In this document: piece after piece, positions 48,801 through 57,144 of the stretch | Position numbering within the stretch: the first letter of the stretch is position 1 | Layout of the letters: each line of letters begins with the position of its first letter | Source of the DNA: Hoeflea_A sp963921345 | GTDB lineage: Bacteria; Pseudomonadota; Alphaproteobacteria; Rhizobiales; Rhizobiaceae | NCBI GenBank assembly: GCA_963921345.3 | Contig: CAWUFE020000007.1 | Span: 1,674,001 to 1,738,000 of the forward strand | Length of the DNA stretch: 64,000 nucleotides | Direction: 5' to 3' | Program-made: the position numbers and the translations under genes | Notes under the pieces: generated by a model | Seen by the model: only the letters and a program-made list of their open reading frames with translations | What the model was told of the DNA's origin: nothing | Databases searched by the model: none

Positions 48801-51800
48801 AGCACGGTCTCCCTTTCGAGGCGGCCGAAAGCGTCGTTCGAGAAGCTGGCATAGTGAGCCAGATCACTATGCTCCACCATGACCCCCTTCGGCTTTCCGG
48901 TGGAGCCCGAGGTGTAAATGGCATAGGCAAGGTTGTTGGGCGTCAGCGGCGCCATACGTTCGGCATCGACAATGGCGATCGACGGCAGTGCGGCGACGAC
49001 GGCATCCGTCTCGTCGTCATCCGTCAAAACCACCTGAACCTCGCCCTCCGGCAGCACGTCCTGAAAGTCCGTCGCGGTGACCACGACATTCGCTCCCGAG
49101 TCGTCCAGCATGAAGGCAAGGCGGTCGCGCGGGTAGTCGGGGTCCAGCGGCAGATACGCGGCGCCGGCCTTCCAGATGGCCAGCAGTGCGACGATCAGGT
49201 CCTGGCCGCGCTCCAGGCAAACGCCGACGACGCATTCGGGACCGATGCCCTGGTTGATCAGATGCCGCGCCAGCCGGTTGGACATTGCATCCAGATCGCC
49301 GTAGGTCAGGTCCCGGTCCCCGTCGATGACAGCCACTGCCTCCGGCTGCGCAACCACTTGCTCTTCGAACAGGTCCACCACCGTCCCGTCCGCCGGATAG
49401 TCCACCGCCGTCTGATTGAAGCCGGTGATCAGTTCGCGCCGCTCGTCTTCGGACATGAGCGGGAGCTGGGCAAGTACCGTCCGCGGGTCGTCGGCGATCG
49501 CCGTCAACACCCGCTCATACATCGTCGCGATACGCCGTGCCGTCGCCGCGTCGAACAGCTGCCTCGCATAGCTCAGCGAACCGCCGATGCCGTCCGCCCT
49601 CTCCTCCAGGCTCAGCGACAGTTCGAACTGGCCGTCCGACCGGCCGTCGTCGCCCAGCACCTCGACCTCCAGCCCCTCGAACGCCGCATCCAGATCCCGG
49701 CCGCCCGCATCGCCGGTGTTCTGCAGCACGAACATCACCTGAACCAGCGGCTGATGGCTCAGCGAGCGCACCGGTCGCACCGCCTCCACCACCGCCTCGA
49801 ACGGAACGTCCGAATGCTCGAAAGCATCGACGATCGTCTGGCGATTGCGCCCCAGGCAGTCTTCGAACGTTTCGCCGCTCTCGAATCGATGGCGCAGCGG
49901 CACCGTGTTGGCAAAGAAGCCGATCAGCCGCTCCAGCTCCAGCCGCGGCCGGCCACCGACCGCCGTGCCGATCACCAGGTCCTCGTCGCCGCCGAGCCGG
50001 TGCAGCAGCACGGCAAAGGCCGTTTCGAGCACCATGAACAGGGTTGCATCGCACGACCGGGCGACAGCGTCCAGGCGCGCCGTGACATCGCCGGGCACCT
50101 GCACTTCGACCTGCCCTCCACGGTAGTCGGCCTGCTTCGGTCGCGGCCGATCGGAGGACAGCGTGATCGCATCGGGCACCCCGGCAAGCTGCTCCCTCCA
50201 ATAGGCCGTTTTTTCATCAAGGCGGTCCGGCCCCAACATGGTGCGCTGCCAGGCGGCGTAGTCGCCATACTGCACGGCAAGCGGCTCGAGCATTGTCGCA
50301 CCGTCCGTCACATGGGCGCTGTAGAAGTTCGCCACCTCGACCAGCAGCAGATCCAGCGACCAGCCGTCTAGCACGGTGTGGTGGCCGCCGGCGACCAGAA
50401 TGAAATCAGCGTCGCCGGCACTCAGCAACGTCGCTCGGAACAGCGGACCGGCCGAAAGATCGAACGGTCGCGAAAGCAGCGTTTCCACACGCTGCCGAAG
50501 GCTCGTTTCATCGAGTCCCGATACATCCTCCTCAACGACCGTGAAGGCATTGCTATCGACAATGATCTGGACCGGACGGCCATCGGCTTCGGCGAAATGC
50601 GTGCGCAGACTTTCATGCCGCTCGACCACCAGCGACAATGCTGTTTTCAATGCATCCGCATCGAGCGCCCCTTTCAGGCGCAACGCCCCCTCGATGTGAT
50701 AGGCGGCACCCGCCTGTGTATCCAGCCGGTCGAGAAACCACAACCGTTCCTGTTGCCACGACAGAGGCAATGGTGCGGAACGGTCGGCCATCGGAATAGC
50801 ATCCACGCCGCCGGCCCCAAGTTCCGCAAGCACCGCGGCCAGCCCTTGGACAGTCGGCTGCTCGAACACGGCCCGCAGCGGCAGGTCTCTACCCGTCACC
50901 TTGGCCAGCCGGGTCACCAGTCGAACCGCCAGCAGCGAATGGCCTCCGAGATCGAAAAAACCGTCATGCAGGCCGACGGTTTCGGCATCGAGAAGATCGG
51001 CCATGGCTTCGGCAACGGCCCGCTCTTCTTCGCTGCGCGGTGCCGCATAGGCGGCCCGTTGCCCCGACACGTCTGCATCGGGCAGCACCTTGCGGTCGAC
51101 CTTGCCCGAGGAGGTAAGCGGCACCCGGGCAATGCCGACGAAACCAGTCGGTACCATGTGCTCCGGGAGGCTGCGCCGCAGCGCACCGCGCAACGCCTCC
51201 AGATTGACCACACCTTCCAGCTCGAAGGATCCTTCTTTATCCTCCACGCCGTCCGGCACCACATAGGCCACCAACCTGGTGTCGCCGTCCGCATCCCTGC
51301 GAGCGACGACTACGGCTTGTGCGATGCCATCGCAGGCCGCCAGCCCCGCCTCGATCTCACCGAGCTCCACACGCATGCCGCGGATCTTGACCTGGAAGTC
51401 GCCGCGACCGAGGAACTCGAGTGTGCCGTCCGACCGCCAGCGCGCAAGGTCACCGGTACGGTAGAGGCGCGCGCCGGGCGCAGACCCGAACGGATCGGCG
51501 ATGAACCTGTCCGCCGTCAGGCCGGAGCGGCCGAGATAGCCGCGCCCCACCTGAACCCCGCCGATCATGAGTTCACCGGCGACACCCATCGGCGTCGGCT
51601 CAAGACGATCGTCGACCACATAGATCTGCGTGTTGGCGACCGGCGAGCCTATCGAAGCAACCGGGCCATTATCATCGGCACCGTTTGCGCAGTCATGCCA
51701 GGTCGCGTTGATCGTCGCTTCGGTGGGTCCGTAATGGTTGATCAGCCGAATCCGGTCGGTCTGTTCCAGCAGCTTTTGCTCCAGGCGATTGTCGAGCGCT

Positions 51801-54547
51801 TCGCCGCCGCACAGGATCTGTTGCAGCGCTGTGCATTGGTCGAGACCGCCATGCGAAAGCAGGACCGAAAGAACCGACGGCACCACGATCATGGTCGTCA
51901 CGCCGCGCTCGGCACAGAGACGACACAGCGCCGCAGGGTTCGACGAGATTGCCTCCGGCGCCACAACCACCCGATGGCCGAACGCCAGCGGCCACCATAG
52001 TTCCTCGGCCGAATAGTCGAAGCCGATCGTCGTGCGATGCAGCACGGTCTCCCTTTCGAGGCGGCCGAAAGCGTCGTTCGAGAAGCTGGCATAGTGAGCC
52101 AGATCACCATGCTCCACCATGACCCCCTTCGGCTTTCCGGTGGAGCCTGAGGTGTAAATAGCATAGGCAAGGTTGTTGGGCGTCAGCGGCGCCATACGTT
52201 CGGCATCGACAATGGCGATCGACGGCAGTGCGGCGACGACGGCGACCGTCTCGTCATCATCCGTCAAAACCAACTGAACCCCGCACTCGGGTAGCATTTT
52301 TTGGAAGTCCGTCGCGGTGACCACGACATTCGCTCCCGAGTCGTCCAGCATGAAGGCAAGGCGGTCGCGCGGGTAGTCGGGGTCCAGCGGCAGATACGCG
52401 GCGCCGGCCTTCCAGATGGCCAGCAGTGCGACGATCAGGTCCTGGCCGCGCTCCAGGCAAACGCCGACGACGCATTCGGGACCGATGCCCTGGTTGATCA
52501 GATGCCGCGCCAGCCGGTTGGACATTGCATCCAGATCGCCGTAGGTCAGGTCCCGGTCCCCGTCGATGACAGCCACTGCCTCCGGCTGCGCAACCACTTG
52601 CTCTTCGAACAGGTCCACCACCGTCCCGTCCGCCGGATAGTCCACCGCCGTCTGATTGAAGCCGGTGATCAGTTCGCGCCGCTCGTCTTCGGACATGAGC
52701 GGGAGCTGGGCAAGTACCGTCCGCGGGTCGTCGGCGATCGCCGTCAACACCCGCTCATACATCGTCGCGACACGCCGTGCCGTCGCCGCGTCGAACAGCT
52801 GCGTCGCATAGCTCAGCGAACCGCCGATGCCGTCCGCCCTCTCCTCCAGGCTCAGCGACAGTTCGAACTGGCCGTCCGACCGGCCGTCGTCGCCCAGCAC
52901 CTCGACCTCCAGCCCCTCGAACGCCGCATCCAGATCCCGGCCGCCCGCATCGCCGGTGTTCTGCAGCACGAACATCACCTGAACCAGCGGCTGATGGCTC
53001 AGCGAACGCGTCGGTTGCACTGCCTCCACCACAGCCTCGAACGGAACCTCCGAATGTTCGAAAGCATCGAGGATCATCGAGCGGTGGCGCCCGAGGCAGT
53101 CTTCGTACGTTTCGCCGCTCTCGAATCGATGGCGCAGCGGCACTGTGTTGACGAAGAAGCCGATCAGTCGCTCCAGCTCCAGCCGCGGCCGGCCGCCGAC
53201 TGCCGTGCCGATCATCAGGTCCTCGTCACCGCCGAGCCGGTACAGCAGCACCGCAAAGGCCGTCTCCAGCACCATGAACAGGGTTGCATCGCACGACCGG
53301 GCGACAGCGTTCAGGCGTGCTGCGACATCGCTGGGCACCTGCATTTCGACCTGCCCTCCACGGTAGTCGGCCTGCTTCGGCCGCGGCCGGTCGAAGGGCA
53401 GCGCGATCGCATCGGGTACCCCGGCAAGCTGTTGCTTCCAATGGGCCGCCTTCTCTTCCAGATGGTGCACGTCCAAAACCGTGCGCTGCCAGGAAGCATA
53501 ATCGCCGTATTGCACCGCCAGCGGTTCGGGTATGACCGCATCGCCCGCCACATGGGCGCTGTAGAAGGCCGCCACCTCGCCCAGAAGCAGATCCAGCGAC
53601 CAGCCGTCCAGCACCGCGTGGTGACCTCCGACAACCAGGATGTACTCCACCTCGCCGACCCGCAGCAGCGTCGCCCTGAACAGCGGCCCGGCGGAAAGAT
53701 CGAAGCGACGCGAAAGCAGCGTGTCGACTCGTCGTCCGATGGCCGGCTCATCGAGCCCGGTCAGGTCTTCCTCGCCGACGGTGAACCCTTTGCACGGGGC
53801 AATGACCTGAACCGGGTGGCCCTCGGCGTCGGCAAAATGCGTGCGCAGGCTTTCATGCCGCTCGACCACGGACGACAGCGCCGCCTTGAGGGCATCCGCA
53901 TCCAACGCACCTTTCAGGCGCACCGCCCCCTCGATGTGATAGGCCGCTCCTGCCCGCGCATCCAGCCGGTCGAGGAACCAAAGCCGCTCCTGCTGCCACG
54001 ACAGGGGCAGCGGCAATGACCGGTCGGCTACCGGGATCCTGTCCGCGCTTCCGACCTCGAGTTCGCCAAGCGCCGCGGCCAGCCCCTTGACGGTCGGCTG
54101 CTCGAACACGACCCGCAGCGGTAGGTCCCTGCCGGTCGCCTCGGCCAGCCGGGCCACCAACCGCACCGCTAGCAGCGAATGGCCGCCAAGATCGAAGAAG
54201 CTGTCATGCAGACCGACGCCTTTGGCATCGAGAAGATCGGCCATGACGTCGGCAACAGCCCTCTCCTCGTCGGTGCGGGGAGCTGCGTAAACGGTGCGCG
54301 GAACGGACACGTCTGTATCAGGCAACGCATTGTGGTCGACCTTGCCCGACGACGTCAGCGGCACCCGGGCAATGCCGACGAAACCGGACGGCACCATGTG
54401 TTCGGGCAGCCTGCGCCGCAGCGTACTCCGCACGGTTTCAAGATCGACCAAACCCTCAAGCTCGACGGGGCCTTCCTTGTCCTCGACGCTTTCCGGCACC
54501 AGATGGGCGACCAGCCTGGTATCGCCGTCAGCGTGCGCGTTTCGCAA
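42869..54547 (-). CDS. Non-ribosomal peptide synthetase, C-terminal fragment (split by IS21 element)
   Basis: A 3892-codon frame whose first five codons come from the insertion sequence; true NRPS sequence begins at 54533. There is no ATG at the 5' end (TTG), so translation is doubtful. Order by residue: end of A2 (to about 75, A10 core LTSSGKVDHNAL), T2 (Ser124), C (HHAVLDG 309-315), A3 (640-1155), T3 (Ser1204), C (HHTVLDG 1389), A4 (1720-2235), T4 (Ser2285), C (HHSVLDG 2470), A5 (2800-3310), T5 (Ser3354), terminal C (FHISVDA 3547-3553, first His and Gly lost). Extracted 10-residue codes: A3 and A4 both DYEILGHINK; A5 VTEVVTSAVK, with Val in place of Asp235. No thioesterase, epimerase or reductase domain follows. 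Confidence 0.9.
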   Translation of the reverse strand: MRNAHADGDTRLVAHLVPESVEDKEGPVELEGLVDLETVRSTLRRRLPEHMVPSGFVGIARVPLTSSGKVDHNALPDTDVSVPRTVYAAPRTDEERAVADVMADLLDAKGVGLHDSFFDLGGHSLLAVRLVARLAEATGRDLPLRVVFEQPTVKGLAAALGELEVGSADRIPVADRSLPLPLSWQQERLWFLDRLDARAGAAYHIEGAVRLKGALDADALKAALSSVVERHESLRTHFADAEGHPVQVIAPCKGFTVGEEDLTGLDEPAIGRRVDTLLSRRFDLSAGPLFRATLLRVGEVEYILVVGGHHAVLDGWSLDLLLGEVAAFYSAHVAGDAVIPEPLAVQYGDYASWQRTVLDVHHLEEKAAHWKQQLAGVPDAIALPFDRPRPKQADYRGGQVEMQVPSDVAARLNAVARSCDATLFMVLETAFAVLLYRLGGDEDLMIGTAVGGRPRLELERLIGFFVNTVPLRHRFESGETYEDCLGRHRSMILDAFEHSEVPFEAVVEAVQPTRSLSHQPLVQVMFVLQNTGDAGGRDLDAAFEGLEVEVLGDDGRSDGQFELSLSLEERADGIGGSLSYATQLFDAATARRVATMYERVLTAIADDPRTVLAQLPLMSEDERRELITGFNQTAVDYPADGTVVDLFEEQVVAQPEAVAVIDGDRDLTYGDLDAMSNRLARHLINQGIGPECVVGVCLERGQDLIVALLAIWKAGAAYLPLDPDYPRDRLAFMLDDSGANVVVTATDFQKMLPECGVQLVLTDDDETVAVVAALPSIAIVDAERMAPLTPNNLAYAIYTSGSTGKPKGVMVEHGDLAHYASFSNDAFGRLERETVLHRTTIGFDYSAEELWWPLAFGHRVVVAPEAISSNPAALCRLCAERGVTTMIVVPSVLSVLLSHGGLDQCTALQQILCGGEALDNRLEQKLLEQTDRIRLINHYGPTEATINATWHDCANGADDNGPVASIGSPVANTQIYVVDDRLEPTPMGVAGELMIGGVQVGRGYLGRSGLTADRFIADPFGSAPGARLYRTGDLARWRSDGTLEFLGRGDFQVKIRGMRVELGEIEAGLAACDGIAQAVVVARRDADGDTRLVAYVVPDGVEDKEGSFELEGVVNLEALRGALRRSLPEHMVPTGFVGIARVPLTSSGKVDRKVLPDADVSGQRAAYAAPRSEEERAVAEAMADLLDAETVGLHDGFFDLGGHSLLAVRLVTRLAKVTGRDLPLRAVFEQPTVQGLAAVLAELGAGGVDAIPMADRSAPLPLSWQQERLWFLDRLDTQAGAAYHIEGALRLKGALDADALKTALSLVVERHESLRTHFAEADGRPVQIIVDSNAFTVVEEDVSGLDETSLRQRVETLLSRPFDLSAGPLFRATLLSAGDADFILVAGGHHTVLDGWSLDLLLVEVANFYSAHVTDGATMLEPLAVQYGDYAAWQRTMLGPDRLDEKTAYWREQLAGVPDAITLSSDRPRPKQADYRGGQVEVQVPGDVTARLDAVARSCDATLFMVLETAFAVLLHRLGGDEDLVIGTAVGGRPRLELERLIGFFANTVPLRHRFESGETFEDCLGRNRQTIVDAFEHSDVPFEAVVEAVRPVRSLSHQPLVQVMFVLQNTGDAGGRDLDAAFEGLEVEVLGDDGRSDGQFELSLSLEERADGIGGSLSYARQLFDAATARRIATMYERVLTAIADDPRTVLAQLPLMSEDERRELITGFNQTAVDYPADGTVVDLFEEQVVAQPEAVAVIDGDRDLTYGDLDAMSNRLARHLINQGIGPECVVGVCLERGQDLIVALLAIWKAGAAYLPLDPDYPRDRLAFMLDDSGANVVVTATDFQDVLPEGEVQVVLTDDDETDAVVAALPSIAIVDAERMAPLTPNNLAYAIYTSGSTGKPKGVMVEHSDLAHYASFSNDAFGRLERETVLHRTTIGFDYSAEELWWPLAFGHRVVVAPEAISSNPAALCRLCAERGVTTMIVVPSVLSVLLSHGGLDQCTALQQILCGGEALDNRLKQNLLEQIDRIRLINHYGPTEATINATWHDCTNGADHDGPVASIGSPVANTQIYVVDDRLEPTPLGVAGELLIGGVQVGRGYLGRSGLMADRFIADPFGSAPGARLYRTGDLARWRSDGTLEFLGRGDFQVKIRGMRVELGEIEARLTACDGIAQAVVVARTDAGGDARLIAYVAPEGVDDGQGPVELEGLLDLEAVRNALRCKLPEHMVPSGFVGIARVPRTSSGKVDRKALPDVDVSVQRADYAAPRSEEERAVAEAMADLLEVEEAVGLHDSFFDLGGHSLLAVRLVARLTEATGRDLPVRAVFERPTVEELAAALADLQAGEVEAIPLADRSTALPLSWQQERLWFLDRLDRKAGAAYHIEGALHLKGALDADALKVALSAVVDRHESLRTHFAEADGHPVLVIAPCEGFAVGEEDLMGFDQPAIEQRVDTLLSRPFDLSSGPLFRATLLRIGETEHILVAGGHHSVLDGWSLDLLLGEVAAFYSAHVSGEANEPEPLAVQYGDYAAWQRTLLDANRLGEKAAYWKQQLAGVPDAVTLPFDRPRPTQADYRSDQVEVQVPEDVVARLNTLARSCDATLFMVLETAFAVLLYRIGGDEDLVIGTAVGGRPRLELERLVGFFVNTVALRHRFGSGETFEDCLGRNRQTIVDAFEHSDVPFEAVVEAVQPTRSLSHQPLVQVMFVLQNTGDAGGRQLDAAFEGLEVDVLGDDGRSDGQFELSLSLEKGADGIGGSLSYATQLFDAATARRIAAMYERMLTAIADDPLTVLAQLPLMSEDERRELITGFNQTAADYPEDKTVVDLFDEQAAARPEAVAVIDGVRNLTYGDLDAESNRLARHLIDQGVGCEHVVGVCMERSAELIVSLLAIWKSGASYLPLDPDHPRDRLAFMLNDAKARVAITARGYEDTLPADVRAIPLDDEGVAETISALSEVAIRDADRRSPLTPDTLAYVIYTSGSTGKPKGVMGNQKNLVHLSLGYIEAVGIEAGRRGLQRVSATWVTFLEEVLPMLVSGGTLAIYREKGRFEADRFWQFVCDRNIDYVVTLPSIVGTAPDRFDFSNRSLVVTGERPRWSDLRIPVGSARVWNSWGSTETAAVAGISDVICDARDAFALAPFGRAKVYVLDPALNIVPVSVPGELFVGGDAAALGYLGRPGLTADKFVADPFGSAPGARLYRTGDLARWRPDGTLEFLGRADFQIKIRGMRVELGEIEAGLMACAGIAQAVVVAYTAASDDTRLIAYVVPDGAEAKEGSFQLEGLLDLEAVRGELRRSLPGHIVPSGFVGIARVPLTSSGKVDRKALPDVDVTMQRTAYAAPRSDEEKAVAAAVADLLDVDEAVGLHDSFFDLGGHSLLAVRLAARLAEMTGRQLPLRAVFEQPTVAGLAAALSAGTDRQAGTVVPATRSGILPLSSVEERALTDGQYRAHVGDEEIQNFLIRKVIALEGPFNPSLIERTLAALVDRHEILRTHYEPGPENGGFHPVIGEKGSFRLRVHTLTGCDRKDALQLVLEDVSKPPPVNVFEGPMVCASLFVVSEDLAFLTLCFFHISVDAVSIALLAGEFAQIYAALAEQTDPDLDDPAMQYVDFSAWERKELTPERVKTLKRYWTDKLSEAPVFLERLYDRPLPETQSDRGGYVHRQMNASVVQAVRQLAGYGDATHFVVLETSLAIVFSRLTNVEDIVIGTLTSGRRHPVFENCIGNFVNNILLRHRISPTDTIVMSLGAALADLASSLENDLLPFAEVAASITNGHNGTFRPAYEVFCQLIIEEEPDGVQPGSLEFTDIDITKPQPPQGEDLAITFIQSGDEIEARVGFLADQFDDSTIEALIDLYSAFVVQSAKSPDRSIDAVWRRCVEAMPDDNRSAALQRLLSRSQRAGRNPSGDTGVSLSPH
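48180..49770 (-). repeat. Copy 2 (A4 module) of a nearly identical 1.6-kb module repeat
   Basis: This segment matches 51420-53010 at an offset of exactly 3240 bp (one C-A-T module, 1080 codons). By eye only a few dozen differences are present, clustered in short patches, with a perfectly identical run of about 466 bp at 49065-49530. It covers the core of the A4 adenylation domain and the end of the preceding C domain. Confidence 0.9.
51420..53010 (-). repeat. Copy 1 (A3 module) of a nearly identical 1.6-kb module repeat
   Basis: Partner of 48180-49770, covering the core of the A3 adenylation domain. The patchy near-identity, stronger than between the other modules, points to recent duplication or gene conversion. 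Confidence 0.9.
54526..54533. repeat. Target-site duplication, left copy (CGTCAGCG)
   Basis: The 8 bp flanking the left IS terminus are identical to the 8 bp flanking the right terminus (57183-57190) and are part of the NRPS A2 coding sequence. Confidence 0.9.
54534..54544. repeat. IS21 terminal inverted repeat, right end of the element (window left)
   Basis: TGCGCGTTTCG, exact reverse complement of 57172-57182. Confidence 0.9.
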
Positions 54548-54663
54548 AAACGGGACAGCGATTCCGGTAATTGCCGGACAGCAGTTTCACTAATTCCCGG
54601 ACAGCGATTCCGCAAAAGTGCGGACAGTTGGAGCGGTGTCGATCCTCGGTTGTCTGGTTGACG

Positions 54664-55440
54664 TCATTGGTGATTGTTTTCGGGGTTTTCGGTGTCGGTC
54701 AAGAGTGATGGGCTTTTTTTCTTCCGCATGCTTTCGCCTTCGAGACTGATGCGGTGTGCGTTGTGGATGATCCTGTCGAGAATAGCGTCGGCGACGGTGG
54801 GATCTGCGATCAACTCATGCCATTTTGCCACGGGGACCTGAGCGGTGATGAGGGTGGATTTTCGCCGATAGCGCTCCTCGATGATTTCGAACAGCTGGAG
54901 GCGCTGCTGATCGGCGAGGCTGTGTGTTCCCCAATCATCGAGGATGAGGAGTTGGACCCGGACCAGTTTGTCCATGAGGCGCGGAAAGCGGCCGTCGAGC
55001 CGGGCGAGTGCGAGATCCTCGAACAGGCGTGGCATGCGCACATAGAGTACGGAATGGTCGAGCCTTGCCGCCTGGCGTCCGAAAGCGCAGGCCAACCATG
55101 ACTTTCCGGTGCCGGTCTGGCCTGTGAGGATCAAGTTCTCGTGGGCTTTGAGCCATTGGCCCTGGGCGAGCGCCATGGTGCTGCGCCGATCGAGACCGCG
55201 TGGTGCGGCAAAATCGATGTCTTCGATGCAGGCTTCGGGAAAGCGCAGCCTGGCGGCGGCGATCCGGTTCTTCAGGCGCTTGTCGGCGCGCGTCGCGGCC
55301 TCGCGGTCGAGCATCAGGCCGAGCCACTCATCGCGGCTGAGTTGGCCGTTATTGCCCTGTTCGGCCAGCTCCCGATAGGCGCTTGCCATGCCGGCAAGCC
55401 CGAGGCTTTGCATTTGATCGAGGGTTGGATTGGTCAGCAT
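54664..55440 (-). CDS. istB: IS21 family ATPase helper protein IstB
   Basis: A 258-residue AAA+ ATPase that supports IstA in target choice and strand transfer. Walker A is ILTGQTGTGKSWLA, Walker B LLILDDWGTHSL, and the N-terminal domain LDQMQSLGLAGMASAYREL is typical of IstB/DnaC-like helpers. The ATG at 55440 has AAGGAACAAGA upstream and lies 14 bp after the istA stop; the frame is open further upstream into istA, but only as a shadow. Confidence 0.94.
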   Translation of the reverse strand: MLTNPTLDQMQSLGLAGMASAYRELAEQGNNGQLSRDEWLGLMLDREAATRADKRLKNRIAAARLRFPEACIEDIDFAAPRGLDRRSTMALAQGQWLKAHENLILTGQTGTGKSWLACAFGRQAARLDHSVLYVRMPRLFEDLALARLDGRFPRLMDKLVRVQLLILDDWGTHSLADQQRLQLFEIIEERYRRKSTLITAQVPVAKWHELIADPTVADAILDRIIHNAHRISLEGESMRKKKSPSLLTDTENPENNHQ

Positions 55441-55454
55441 TCTTGTTCCTTTCG

Positions 55455-57017
55455 TTACTGGTAATAGGCGCTGCCGCGGATGTTGATGTGCGATGGCGCC
55501 GGCTTTGCCGGCTCGTCCGCCTGGCTGGAGCGGTCGAGGCCGGATTTGAGGATGGCGTTGACGGAGGAATAGGAGATCGCATTGATGGTGAGCGCCCGTT
55601 CGCAGGCTGCCTCCAGACGCTCGCGCCCATAGCGTGGCGACAGCGACAGGATGCCCATGGCGGCACGATAACCCTGCTCGGGATGAGGTTTGTCGCGCAT
55701 CAGGCGCTCGACCAGGATGGCCGTGCTGACGCCGACCTTTCGCGCCCGCCCGATCAGCTTTGCCGGCGTCGTGTTGGCGTAACGCTGATGCGCCTTGGGC
55801 ATGTGAGCGTTGACCGTGACGTGACCGGACCGCTGTGAGCGGCGCACATGGCTGGCGACGCGCTGGTGATCGTGGAAGATCTCGACGACGCGGTGCGTGA
55901 GCCTTACCTCGACGCGTCTGCCGATCAGCCGGTGCGGCACGGAATAGAAGGTCTTGTCGACCTCGACATGGTAGTCGGGATGGACCTTGGCCGTTTTCCA
56001 TTCGGCATATTCGAAGGGCACATCCGGCAGAGGTTTGAGGGCCGTCTTCTCGATCTCCTCAAACAGTTCGCGGCGGCTTTTGCCGATATGGCGCATGGGC
56101 CGGTTGTTCAGTTCCTCCAGCAGTTCGGCGATCGCGGCGTTGAGCTGGGCCAGTGAGAAGAAGGTTTGGTTCCTGAGCCGGGCGAGGATCCAGCGCTCCA
56201 CGATCAGCACCGCACCCTCGACCTTGGCCTTGTCGCGCGGCTTGCGGCTGCGGGTTGGCAGGATGGTGGTATCGTAATGCTCGGCCATGGCGGCGAAGGT
56301 CGCGTTCAGCGTCGGCTCGAACCACAGCGCCTTGACAACGGCCGCCTTCAGATTGTCGCAGACGATTGTCCTGGTGACGCCGTCAAAAAAGGTCAGCGCC
56401 CGCGTCTGGCCGTCGATCCAGTCCGGCAGCTTCTGGCTGAAACTGGCAAAGGCGAAGGTGTAGGAGGACGCCCCCAGCACGGCGACGAAGATCTGCGCCA
56501 GATGGATGACGCCCGTCTCGGGATCGATCACCGGCACCGTCTGTCCGGCGTAGTCAGTCTGCATCGCCGCGCCGGCCTCGTGACGGTTGCGGAACGTCGC
56601 GCTTGTCTTGTTCCGGAAGGCGGCGAAGCGATCGCAGAACCAGGTGTATCCGTAGCCATCCGGGTGAGCCGCGCGATATTCCTGCCACAGAAGCGTCAGC
56701 GTCACTCCCTTGCGCTTCAGCTCCCGCGCAATCATCGGCCAGTCCGGCTCGCTCGCGTCGCGTGGGGGGCGGCCGGCGCGCCGGAACACGAGCCGTTCCA
56801 GTGTCGCATCGTCATGGTCCGGCGGAAGAGGCCAGCGGGAAAGACCCGCCTCGCGCGCACGATACAGATAGGTGGAAATCGTCGTCTTGCTGATCTTCAG
56901 CCGCTCGGCCACCTCGCGCACCGACAGACCCTGTTCATGGGTCAGGCGCAGGATCGATCGGATATCCTTCAATGTTGTTCTTCTCGCTTGCTTCCGTCTT
57001 GGCATGGGCTCTCTCAA
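55455..57017 (-). CDS. istA: IS21 family transposase IstA
   Basis: A 520-residue transposase. The N-terminal HTH (LTHEQGLSVREVAERLKISKTTISTYL) binds the ends, and the DDE catalytic core shows QTDYAGQTV, VCDNLKAAVV and KAKVEGAV with the Asp, Asp and Glu. A C-terminal beta-barrel domain follows (FYSVPHRLIGRRVEVRLT). M5 (57005) is an alternative start. It reads in the same direction as the interrupted NRPS, so NRPS transcription could pass into it. Confidence 0.95.
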   Translation of the reverse strand: MREPMPRRKQARRTTLKDIRSILRLTHEQGLSVREVAERLKISKTTISTYLYRAREAGLSRWPLPPDHDDATLERLVFRRAGRPPRDASEPDWPMIARELKRKGVTLTLLWQEYRAAHPDGYGYTWFCDRFAAFRNKTSATFRNRHEAGAAMQTDYAGQTVPVIDPETGVIHLAQIFVAVLGASSYTFAFASFSQKLPDWIDGQTRALTFFDGVTRTIVCDNLKAAVVKALWFEPTLNATFAAMAEHYDTTILPTRSRKPRDKAKVEGAVLIVERWILARLRNQTFFSLAQLNAAIAELLEELNNRPMRHIGKSRRELFEEIEKTALKPLPDVPFEYAEWKTAKVHPDYHVEVDKTFYSVPHRLIGRRVEVRLTHRVVEIFHDHQRVASHVRRSQRSGHVTVNAHMPKAHQRYANTTPAKLIGRARKVGVSTAILVERLMRDKPHPEQGYRAAMGILSLSPRYGRERLEAACERALTINAISYSSVNAILKSGLDRSSQADEPAKPAPSHINIRGSAYYQ

Positions 57018-57144
57018 ATCGATGAAAAGAGCCCAACTCTGCCAAACGGCGCAGCCGAGAACCGACCTGTAACATCCGCTCTGTCGGGTGTCCGGGAATT
57101 ACAGGAATCAGTGTCCCGTAATTACTGAAATCACTGTCCGGCAA

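Noticed and set aside
46000..54000. Regularly spaced repeats as a possible CRISPR or tandem-repeat array
   Set aside because: The period is 3240 bp and the repeats are NRPS modules in frame.
44435..54019. Long plus-strand open frames opposite the NRPS (about 425-572 codons, e.g. 48797-50371, 50378-52000, 52301-54019)
   Set aside because: They are antisense to conserved adenylation/condensation sequence, repeat with the module period, and have Arg/His/Gln-rich composition without any domain; they are shadows caused by high GC.
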